Shown here: positions 36,515 through 47,352 of the stretch, in pieces | Layout: every line of letters begins with the position of its first letter | Position numbering within the stretch: the first letter of the stretch is position 1 | NCBI GenBank assembly: GCA_905183005.1 | Contig: CAJJDO010000050.1 | Location: 265,851-329,850 of the forward strand | Direction of reading: 5' to 3' | DNA length: 64,000 bases | Origin: Paramecium pentaurelia | Taxonomy: Eukaryota > Ciliophora > Oligohymenophorea > Peniculida > Parameciidae | Notes under the pieces: model-generated | The model's database searches: none | Told to the model about the DNA's origin: nothing | The model's input: the letters and a program-made list of their open reading frames with translations, nothing else | Program-made: the position numbers and the translations under genes

Positions 36515-37369
36515 ATGATTTAAAAATAAGTTATATATCTCTTAGTGTTGATTATTATTGGTAATACTATTACAGTTGATACAACAGTACATTGCGATTG
36601 TAGTGAATTAAGATCATAAGATTGTTAATTTAGTAAATATTGTTATTGGAATGATAACTATTGTTAATCTTATCCAAATAAATGTGCGATATTCACAACA
36701 TAATCATAATGTACTCCATCTCTAACAAATTACTTATGTAAATGGGATGATAACTCTTGTGTATCTCATTTATATAAATGCGAAGAATTCTCATCAAGCT
36801 CAGACTGTCCATGTTACTGGAACTTAGATAATGAATGTGCTGAATTCAAAGGATGTTCAAGTTATGATGAGAATAACTGTCCTGCTTCTTAAGGATGTGT
36901 ATATAAAATAAGTGAATGTCAAGCAGAAGATTATATTGACTGTTCTGATCAGACATTGGCTACTTGTAGTGGTAAATAAGGAATGTTTTCAGCTTGTGCT
37001 GTTAATAATGATAATGAATGTGACTCATACTCTCTTTTTTCTGAATGCTCTGATTTAAATAATTTTAAAACTAAATGCGTAGAATTTGGTTGTAAATTTG
37101 AAAATAATGAATGTTAAAAAATAGTATGTGAAGATTTAAGTATAGAAAATTGTTCTAGTGTTAATGTTGATACAGAAACAAAAATGTTATGTGCAGTTTA
37201 GCAATAAAAATGTGTTGAAGCTTAAAACACAAACCATTTAAATATTGATTCTTGTTACATGTCAACTAATGGCAATTATAAATGGATTGGAAGTTGTGTC
37301 TAATGTGAATCATTAGTCTATTCTATTTTGCTAACTTATTTCAGTTTATTTTTAGTAGTTTATTTGTGA
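36515..37369 (+). CDS. Cysteine-rich surface-antigen-like protein
   Basis: Intronless 284-residue protein. Starts MIQKQVIYLLVLIIIGNTIT, a signal peptide. The body is a run of periodic Cys-rich units, each with C-x(n)-C pairs and Trp (for example CYWNDNYCQSYPNKCAIF, CKWDDNSCVSHLYKCEEF), like the repeats of Paramecium surface and mini-antigens. The last ~25 residues (YSILLTYFSLFLVVYL) are hydrophobic, fitting a GPI-attachment or membrane anchor. It is far smaller than the classic giant surface antigens, so a mini-antigen or secreted matrix protein is more likely. G+C is somewhat higher than the flanks. Confidence 0.82.
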
Positions 37370-37978
37370 GATATCAATAAATGAATTTTTATTTAAATAT
37401 TATCAATTTATTATGATTTATAATTAAATATTAAGATGGTCATAATCATCTAGATCATCACTTAAATCATAAAGTTTAACTGTGATAAATTTAATCCAAA
37501 TTAATTTTCAACATCTCATATTAATTTATTTTTTAACTAAAGAGAATTTAGAATTCTTATATTTATCAATAATTATTGATAGAATTCTAATTTTATTCAA
37601 TTCAATTAGTATAAAAATTAAATCTTACTATGACAAACTAGATTATAAAAATCCTAATATTTATTTATTTGTCAAAACCTATATGAATTATGTGAATATA
37701 ATTTAGAAGATGATTAAAAAAGTTATTGTTAAATAATTTATTATCTCAATTAAGTTATTAAAATGAAAGTAATAAATATCTTGAATAGTATATTATTTAT
37801 TAAACTAATTTCTTAACTGTGAAACTACTTTATTAAAAGATTATAATTACAATAATAAAGAGAATGTTGGAAATAAAATGTTTAATATCATATATTAAGA
37901 TCTGATTATGATAATATTTTTAATTAATTGTTGTTTATTTTATAATTATATAATTTATAATTATATTTTTTAAAATAA
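37370..37978. other. Intergenic region
   Basis: About 600 bp between two same-strand genes, very AT-rich. A plus-strand frame from 37482 (MINLIQINFQHLILIYF...) is open for over 70 codons but is mostly Ile/Leu/Asn and looks like chance. No gene called. Confidence 0.4.
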
Positions 37979-40900
37979 ATGGAAAAGGATAAAAAAGAAT
38001 TTCAAAATAAATAGGCTTCTAAATTAGCTGATATTATGAGTAATTAGGCTCTTATAGAAGAAGAGAAGATTGTATTCTTAAAAAATATAAAACTTGGAAG
38101 TCATTTATATATAGATCCTTTAGTTGATACCGTTAAGAAGACCTTAAAATCAAAATTTCCATTCTAAACAAAATTTAATGCATTAATGGTAAATAAATTG
38201 TATTATTGTTAGCTTCTCAAAGATGCTATGGATACAAGAAACAAAGAAATAGCAAATTATGTAACTATTAAAGTATTGGATCGTTTAAAAGCAATAGCAA
38301 AATAATCACTAAAACCAGATAAAAACAAACTATTTACTCCACCAGAGTCTGGAGATGAGTTTTATTTACTATTATTAGAATGCTTATACAATTGGTCTAT
38401 TTTTTTTCAATTACCTGCTGATTTGAAGATGTAACCAAGTGCATTTAAGAATGCATGTAGTGAATTATAATAAGCAGGTATTAGATTTCCTACTTAATTC
38501 AAATATTTTTAAAATATAGATCTATAGAATAAAAAACCAGAGCAAACAGACTCAAAGTAAAATTAATAACAGCAATAAAAATAATAATAATAATAATAAT
38601 AATAAAAAGAAACACCTAAACCTTAGACTAAACCTTAAACTAAACCTTAATCTAAACCTAAGAAAAATGAAAAATAAGCATATTAAAAAGCAATCGATTC
38701 ATTAATGAGTTTAACTGGTCTTTTTAAGATTATTATTGATATCTTAAGAGAAAATGAAGATATTTCATGTAATATTATAATATAATTTTATTAGATTTAT
38801 AAGATTTCTGTTAAGAACTTTAATAAGTTATAAATCCAATTGAGACTCAAATGTTTGAATTAGAGGAAGAAGATTATCCAAATAAAGAATTGTTAACTGA
38901 GGATCTAATTAAACTTAGTTCTAAAGGAAATGAATTGGTTGCAGATATTTAAAAATGTTAAAAGAAATAGATGTCATGGAATGTTCTAAAAAATAAGCAT
39001 CATCCTAAATTACAAGATTTTATTTAATCACTAAAATTTCCTTAAGATGATCCAAATTTAAATGAAAAACAAAATGATGTATAGGATTAACCAAAAGATA
39101 TATAATAATCTGATTAAAAAATACAAGAAGGTCAAAAATAAATGCCTTAAAATGATAATCCATTTTTCTTCTCTTAAGTTGCTAATTTTGAAATAGAAGA
39201 TATAGAAAAAACTAAGTCTGATTTAATTTAATAATAATTACAAAAGTAATAATAGTAATAATAACCTATTCCAACAGCTTAGATATAAAAATAATAAGAA
39301 ACTCCTTAAAAATAATAAGAATAAACTACTCCTAAGATGGATTAATGGGATTCATAATAAGTACCTGTAATTTGGAATTAGCCAGAAAATACTAAAATTC
39401 CTGAAAATGATATCTAATTTCCTGGATTTGAATAAAGGTAGGCTACAGATCCAGATAATCAATTTTAAACTTAATGGAATATGCCTGAATAAAAATAAGA
39501 ATATTTTGATAATCCATTTTAATTATAAAATTTTGATAGCAAAGATAAACATAATTTACCATTTGATTCAAAAAGACATAATACTGATCCTGATTCTTAA
39601 AATGGTTGGGGAGTATAAAAATAAGAATTTTAAGAATAATAATGGGATCCAGGATTTAATCCTTGGTAAAATATTAGAAAAGATTCAAAGTAAGATGAAG
39701 AAGTTGTTGTTGAGAAAATGAGACCTACAATAATCCCTTAACCATAAGAATAATAATAATAAAGAAAGAAAAATCTTAATCCATTTGAGAGATAATTATC
39801 AGTTACATCTGAAGATTAAAACTAATAATTTCCAAAGGATGGATTTACTGGTTTTTCTAAAGTTATGGATAATAAAAGTGAATTCAAGACAGAAGTTGAT
39901 AGTAAACCAGATTCAAATATATTTAAGTTTAATGATTAAGATATTGATTTAGAGATTATGGCTGGATCATCTAAATTAAGTAAGTAAGATAGATCTAAAA
40001 GTGTTGATTCTTAATAAGGTATGCCTATGCCATAAAATTAATGGGAACCTTAATCAAATTTTTAAGATTTTAAAAATAAAGAAGTTGTTGCAGGATAAAA
40101 TACAAATTTTTAATGGGAAGTGGAAATTAAAAAATAAGATCCTGATGATTTTGTAGACCCATATGTTAATAGATTTGAAGATGATTTTAATAAAAAAGAA
40201 GACAGATATGCTTACAATGATCATTTTGAAAATAGTACTAAATTTGATTAGTTTAATATAAATGATCAAAATAAATTTGATAATAAATATACTTTTGATA
40301 TTTAACCAGAATTTAAAACAAATGATAATTAAAAGGATACAAAATTTCTAAAGATTTATAATAAGGTTATTGAATTTTCTATAGATAATTGTACAAAAAC
40401 AGCAAGAAAGAGTGGGATTAGAATGGCTGATGCAGAAGTATAAGCATCAGAATAAATACTAACATTACTTAAAAATAATCCATAGTAAGAGATGGAACAT
40501 TAAGAATAGAAATAAAAATTAATAAAAGAAATATAAAAATTGAAATAAGAGAATTATGAATATTAATAAGAAATTAAAGAATAAAATTAAATTATTGAAA
40601 AATATGAAAAAGATTTTTAATCATTTAAATAATAATCATCAAAATGGACAGATGCTTAAACATCTCTTAATAATTAATTAATAAATTTAAATGAATATTA
40701 TAAATAATAAAAACAGTAGATATCTATTCTATAAGAGGAAATTTCAAAATTATCAAATGAAAATTAATAGTTAAATGATAAATATTGTGAAAGTATTAAA
40801 TAGATTTCTGATTATAAATGTAATGAAGATTCATTAATGAATAAAATACGAATAATAGAGAAGTAATTTAAATAAATTAGTTTTAATCATAAATGTCCAA

Positions 40901-41807
40901 TATAATAATATTTAGAATAATATCTCAAAGTTCCTAATTTAATTGATATTAATATGCCAACAAGACTTTCAGTTATACCTAAAGATAGTGAAAAAAAAAC
41001 AACCAGAATAGAAGTTAAATATGATACTAGTTTATTTATGGATATTTTAAGAGGTTGTGCATAACCATATTCTAATGAAATTGATGATTTTAAATTTTCT
41101 ATATTAATGTCTAGAGCAGTTTTATATGAAGATAAAGTTTTATAAATTGGATGTATAACTAAAATAAATGATGATGATTTAAGTCTATTATTACATATTA
41201 GAAATAAAAGCCAAAATAATATCTCAATTACAAAAATTAATTTGATTGCTCCTTCAAGTACAAATTAAAATTAAATATTTAGATAATTAGTTAAATAAAT
41301 CCAATGTTTAAGATGGTAGTGTTCTTTAAAAATATACAAATTTTAAAATCTAATTGAAATTTTAATATTAAGAATTTATGAAATAACCAATTTTAGAATT
41401 TTCAATAGATGATAAATAATATCATATTTTGTTACCTGTTTCATTAATAAAATTTGGAATATCTGAAGTAATTGATATTGTATGTTTAAAAGAAAAATGG
41501 AAAATTAATAAAAGTAATTTCTAATTCTTACTATTTAGATATGAAATGTGTTATAAAATCTACTATCAATTAACCAAATCATAAATTTATTAATTAACTA
41601 TTAGATTTTAAAAGATACTTTTAAACATTATAATAATTTGATAATTATTTGATGATGTAATTGAATATAAATTAAAGTGAATTTGGAATTAAATTTAAAG
41701 AAGACAGATAACGTTAATAATTAATAATAAAGGTTCAATCAAGTTAATTGTTGAAATCAAAAGCTGAAGAACTTATATAACAGTTATTATTCTTATTTAG
41801 TGAATGA
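37979..41807 (+). CDS. VHS-like / ear-domain clathrin adaptor, Q-rich
   Basis: 1242-residue product; introns 38189-38212, 38769-38794, 41258-41282, 41514-41538. N-terminal ~180 residues form a helical repeat like VHS/ENTH domains (KFNALMLLKDAMDTRNKEI). Next is a poly-Gln tract at ~200 (written in TAA/CAA codons), a helical GAT-like segment, and a long disordered middle with NPF motifs (NDNPFFFSQ, DNPFQLQ, LNPFER) that bind EH domains. A coiled coil follows, and the C-terminus (about 270 residues) resembles an AP-2 alpha ear, with ILLPVSLIKFG and a KEKWK helix. The order VHS - GAT - ear is that of GGA-type sorting adaptors. Probable role: clathrin traffic. The ear assignment depends on the last two introns. 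Confidence 0.6.
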
Positions 41808-41850
41808 TTAATTATAAAAAATGAATTAAATTTTATTAAATTTATTATTT

Positions 41851-44800
41851 ATGGAATTATAAATTATAAATAGCTAAATAGAAGGGGAACATAAATTAAA
41901 ATCAATATAATGTGTAAGAATTAGCTATGAGCGATTAATTATGCTTGTAACTATTCTGTATATAAATAGGTATTATTATGCATATGTACTGGGTTTCTGG
42001 CTGCATTCTACTTTCGATGGTTTCCTACTTAATTTATTAATTTTTTGTACATAACAAGTACATTAGAAAAGGCAACACATGTTAAGACTAATCCATATAA
42101 TGAGATATGTTAAGTATTTAGAGATGGAAGGAAAATCCATTTCAAATTTAGGTAATAAAACTAAAATGAAAGTTAGATTCTTAAAATATGAATTATAGGA
42201 AGATAAATTCAAACCTTTAGAATTTGAACCTAAAAATGCTAATTAATTAAATACTAAGGAAGTTTAAATTAGACAATTAGATTATGGATAAGCATTAATG
42301 AAAATTCCAATGATAGGATTTCTAGAATTTACATTAGAAGAACTTTCAACTCCATTTTATACATTATAATATTTATGTGTAGTAATTTGGTTGGTTTAAG
42401 GGTTTTTTTATTTTGCAATTGTAATGATGTCATGTTCTCTCATTTCAACTTTCATAAAATTTTATTTGCTTAGACAATCTTTAAAAAGATTATAATCATT
42501 GGCTGCAATTCATTAACAAGTAATTGTGATTAGAGATGATCAATTAATAAAAATAGATGTAAATGAACTTGTTCCAGGAGATATAATAAATTTATAAACA
42601 ATGATTGTTCCTGCTGATTGTATAATTACTGGTATGGCGTTACTAAATGAAGCAACATTAACAGGTGAGAGTAATCCTGTACCTAAATAGACAGGATAAA
42701 TATTATTTGAAGGTACAAAGATTCTCGAAGTAAATGCTGGATCATCAGCATAAATAATAAGAACTAATTATTCTACAATTAGAGGATAATATTTTAGAAA
42801 TGTCTTATATCCACATAAAGTGACTCATAAATTTTATACATAAGCTATGAAATTTTTAGGTGGTTTTGTTATTTTCAATATTATAATAGCAGGTGCTACA
42901 TTAGTAATTTATTTAGATTATACAACTGAATTAATTTTAGCAAATATATTTAGTACATTAACATGGATATTCCCACCTGCTATGCCTATTTTTTTTTCAT
43001 TAACAGCTACAATAGCATTGCTTCGTTTAAAAAATGAGAATATTATTGGTAGTAATATGGATAAGATTCATATTTCAGGATAAGTTGATGTTGCATGTTT
43101 TGATAAGACAGGTACTTTGACAACTAATGAATTAACTGTAATTGGTTTATGGGATAAATAAGATTGTAATATATGTATAAGTTGTTGTCATCATATTTGT
43201 TAATCTGAAGGATAATTGGTTGGAGATATATTGGATCTTGAAATGTTTAGATATAGTTAATCAAAAATAATATTTGACAAGAATGATATTTAAATTACAT
43301 CAAAAGATTAAAAGATTTATAAGATTATTAAAATATTTGATTTTAATTCTGAATTAATGATGATGTCAGTTATTGTTGAATGTGAAAATAAATATTATTT
43401 ATGTTCAAAAGGTGCTCCTGAAAAGTTATAATCAAAATTAAATTCACATAATGAAGAAATGCTTTTACAATTATCCTTCTATGTAAATTAAGGATATCGT
43501 GTTATAAGTCTAGCTTAAAAAGAGATTAATCAAAAAGATCTCAATTTAGATAGAATGTAATTAGAAATCAATTTGAATTTCTTAGGATATCTTATATTTG
43601 AAAATCAATTAAAACATGATACTGCAGATGTAATGAAATAGTTAATAGAATCAAATTTAAAAGTGAAAGTAATTAATTTAATAATTTAGATTCTATCTGG
43701 TGACAATCCTTTAACAACTGTTAATACTGCATATAATATTGGTATAGCTAATGAAGTTGTAAAATTATTTGATATTCGAAATTCAGAAATAGTAGAGATT
43801 GATATAAAAAGAATAGAAGATAAATAATAAATTATATAATAAAAATCATACTTAATTGATGTTAAGGATTTGTAGAATTACATTTATACATTGAATCATT
43901 AATTTGCATTAACTGGAGATTTTATGGAATACTGTAATTTACATAAATTAGATGTTCCTTCTTTATATCAGAGAACTATTGTATTTGCAAGGGTTAAACC
44001 ACATTAAAAAAAGGAAGTCATTTTTATGCATTAATAATTAAAATGTTGTGTAGCTATGATAGGAGATGGATCAAATGATTGTGTAATTATCTCTTTAATT
44101 AAAGTCAGCTATTTCTTAAGCAGATATTGGAGTCTCATTCTCTTAAGCTGATGCTTCATACACTGCTCATTTCTCATCATTAGATTAATCCATAAAATGT
44201 ATAGTGACAATATTAGCATAAGGAAGAGCAACAGCATAGACCTTAAGTGAAATTTTTCCTCTCTATATTTTATTAAGTTTTCTAGCTACTTGTGCCTATA
44301 CATGTTTGGCATTGGAAGGTCAAAATTATAGTGACTTTTAATTATTATTCCTTAGCTTTTTATGTTACATTCCAATTATGGCATCGATGACATTAACAAA
44401 AGCATTGCCAAATCTATCTAAAGAATTACCTTTAGATGATATGTATTAATGTAATGTTTATCAAATTTATTAAAGTAAATAATCAACTTTCATTTTATAC
44501 TCATGTATTCATCTTTACTGGTGGTTTACTAGTATCTGTAGCAATCATCATGAATGCTGAGAATCATCATTTTGATTAACCAGATCCTCCTATTAAAGAT
44601 TATCTTAGAAGAGGAATGCTCAATACTGCTACAGTCATTATTGCATAAATATACAGTCAATTCTTGCCTTTCATCTTTATAATTTCTAAACCTTTCAAAG
44701 AAGAATGTTATAAGAATTATGCTTATATGACATACTCTATTCTCTCATTTTCAATAACTATTTTATTTGTGTTTTGTAAACCAACTTAATAATTTTTGGA

Positions 44801-44960
44801 TTTGGTTGATTTTAATTCTGAAATGTAATATTAATAATAAAAATATTATAGTGATCATTTTGATATATTTTTGCTATTAATAATGGCAGGTACGATCATT
44901 TTAGATATTATAATTTAAAATATATTATAAATAAGATTTCCAAGGAAAAGATATTTATGA
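41851..44960 (+). CDS. P5B-type ATPase (ATP13A-like)
   Basis: About 997 residues from six exons. P-type ATPase landmarks in order: actuator TLTGESNPVPK, phosphorylation site CFDKTGTLTTNELTV, the nucleotide-binding KGAPE (SKGAPEKLQ), LSGDNPLTT and hinge MIGDGSNDC...ADIGVSFSQ. The membrane-4 motif reads PPAMPIFFS, a variant of the P5B PPALP signature. P5B ATPases are polyamine exporters of lysosomes and endosomes. Introns include GTAACTATTC...(23 nt, in the N-terminal membrane hairpin) and two with AAG acceptors (~44078-44099 and ~44452-44476). The first exon starts 43 bp after the adaptor gene's stop. Last two membrane spans end with RFPRKRYL. Confidence 0.9.
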
Positions 44961-45044
44961 TATTATATTAATTAAATATATATAATTTATATTATATTAT
45001 ATAATATATCACATATGCACATAATTCTTAATAATTTTAAATTT

Positions 45045-46033
45045 TCATAATTTAGATACTATATTTTAATGAGTAAAATACTTTATTTAAAAGTAATACG
45101 TGAATCACCAAATTGTCTTCCATTTTATTTCAAAATTAAATACATAAGATTTTCATTTTTTAATATGATTTAACCTGTAGATTTTTAATTAAGTCTTTTT
45201 ATTTCAATATCAATTTATTAACAATTAGTTTGACTAACAATCCAATTAATTAATTCTTAGTTTGTCTTCTTGCAATCTAGATTATCAAAAACAATCTTAT
45301 ATCCATCATCTTCTTATTCAACATATTCTTATTGATTATTCTTAAAATTATTAGTATAATCTGAATATTATTTTCCATTATTAAATTTGGCTTCTCTAAC
45401 AAATAATTGAATATTATTGCTTATATATTTGCCATCCTATTATTAACTTTTCCAATAATACTTACTTTCTCTTTCAATCTAAATTTTCTACCTTCCAAAA
45501 TTAATAATTTCTACACTTTGTCTGCTCCACTAACTACTACATATCCTTTTGTAGCTTACTTCTATACTTTTTTACATTCTTCAATCTCACCCTACTATAA
45601 ATCACATCTCTCTAATATATAATTTATAATTTAGATAGGTACTGTATTAGATGGTAGATTTTATATTTCAACAACTAATAATTTATATTCATAAATATAT
45701 ACCAAATTTTTATTTAGAGTTGTCTGGAATACTATCTAAATATTTTTATTTCTTTTTGATTTCTCTTTCAATAGATATACCACCCTTATAACCACCTGAT
45801 ATTCTATATCCAGTCATATTATAAAAATTATAATCTTTATCAAAATATCCTGCTGGTTCTCCATCTCTGTCATAATAATTTAATTCTTTATCAACCCAAC
45901 CACCATAATCATCAAGTATATAAATATCAGATTAATTATCAGATTATGCAATTCTAAATCCTTCACCTTCAAGACCATCATATTCAATATATTTATCAAA
46001 AAGTGCTTAATTATGAGATGGTTTTTGTGTCAT
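45045..46033 (-). CDS. Protein with two RRM-like domains
   Basis: 302 residues after removing three introns (28, 29 and 23 nt). N-terminal ~90 residues are Gly/Tyr-rich and hydrophilic (DDYGGWVDKELNYYDRDG, GYRISGGYKGGIS). Residues ~115-190 look like an RRM: VEIQNLPSNTVPIQIINYI then GYVVVSGADKVQKLLILEGR. A second RRM-like segment follows: YKIVFDNLDCKKTNQELINW ... LKQNGRQFGDSRITF. The gene ends RITFKQISKL with the third intron bringing the TGA into frame. Likely RNA binding, possibly in mRNA or snRNP metabolism. Convergent with the P5B ATPase (84 bp). Confidence 0.68.
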
Positions 46034-46200
46034 TAATAAAATAAATAATATATTATTATTATTATTATTATATATAACAATTACTATCAAATACTTTTCT
46101 AATTAATGAATTAGTATTTATATCTTGTTTTAGGAGTCACTTTTTAACAATATATATGGTTTTGTACTGATTATAAATTTTTATAAAATAAATAATATTA

Positions 46201-47332
46201 ATGAAGTCTAAATAAGTGATACCCAAGGGGAAACATGCTTTTGATTGTAATGGATAAACCTTTATTGTTGATGATAAATATCAATTTATAAAGTAAATTG
46301 GGCATGGAGCTTATGGAGTAGTGTGTTCAGCTTTAAATAAAAAGAGTCAATAATTGGTGGCAATCAAAAAAATATCAGATGCTTTTTCAGATCTAATTGA
46401 TGCTAAAAGAATAGTGCGTGAAATTAAATTATTAAGTATTAAGCATATAAATATGATTGAATAGAATTTTTTGATCATGAGAATATCGTTTCATTACTTG
46501 ATTTACAAAGACCAGAACATCCACAAAATTATAAAGACATATATATAATTACTGATCTTATGGAAACAGATCTACATAGAGTTATTTATTCAAAACAAGA
46601 ATTAACAGATGAACACATTTAATATTTTCTTTATTAAGCCTTAAGAGGATTATTGTATATTCACTCTGCCAACATTATCCATAGAGATCTTAAACCAAGC
46701 AATCTATTATTAAATAAGAATTGTGATTTGAAAATTTGTGATTTTGGCTTAGCTCGTGGTTATGAAGATGAGAGTGAATTTAAAACTGAGTATCAATGAT
46801 GGATTTATTTAGATATGTAGTTACTCGATGGTATAGAGCACCTGAAGTTATATTGAATGCTTCTGAATATAATAAATCAGTTGATATTTATGCTTTGGGT
46901 TGCATTATGGCAGAATTATTAGGTAGACAACCACTCTTTCCTGGTGAAGATTATTTAGATTAAGTATAAAGAATAATCTAAGTATTGGGTACTCCTACCA
47001 ATGAAGATGTTAGATTCATTGGAAATAAGAATGCACTTACTTATTTGAAGAGTTTGCCAAAGAAACCAAAATAATAATGGAAAAACTTATATCCTCATGC
47101 TTAACCATTGGCTTTGGATTTATTAGATAAAATGGTTACTTTCAATCCAGATAAGCGTTTGACAGTTTAGGAATGTCTAGCACATCCATATTTTGAAGGA
47201 TTACATAATCCAGAAGAAGAACCTATTTGCGAATGTACATTTGATTGGGGATGGGATAGTTTCAAACCTACCGAAGCTATACTAAAGTAAATGGTATATG
47301 AGGAATCATTGTCATTTCATCCACTTAAGTGA
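46201..47332 (+). CDS. ERK-type mitogen-activated protein kinase
   Basis: 359 residues, normal MAPK length; two introns, 46436-46464 (29 nt) and 46790-46812 (23 nt). Motifs: IGHGAYGVVCSA, VAIKKIS, IIHRDLKPSNLL, KICDFGLARG, activation loop with T-E-Y, VVTRWYRAPEVIL, and ALGCIMAELLGRQPLFPG. The C-terminal extension carries a family-like tail after HPYFEGLHNPEEEP. Activated by dual phosphorylation of T-E-Y. The second intron splits the Glu codon of T-E-Y itself. The start MKSKQVIPKGKHAF is immediately ahead of the domain. Confidence 0.96.
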
Positions 47333-47352
47333 TTTATTTTAATTAATATAAC

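Noticed and set aside
37482..37706. 74-codon plus-strand frame
   Set aside because: Almost all Ile/Leu/Asn/Tyr/Lys, as expected from chance in AT-rich DNA when only TGA ends frames.
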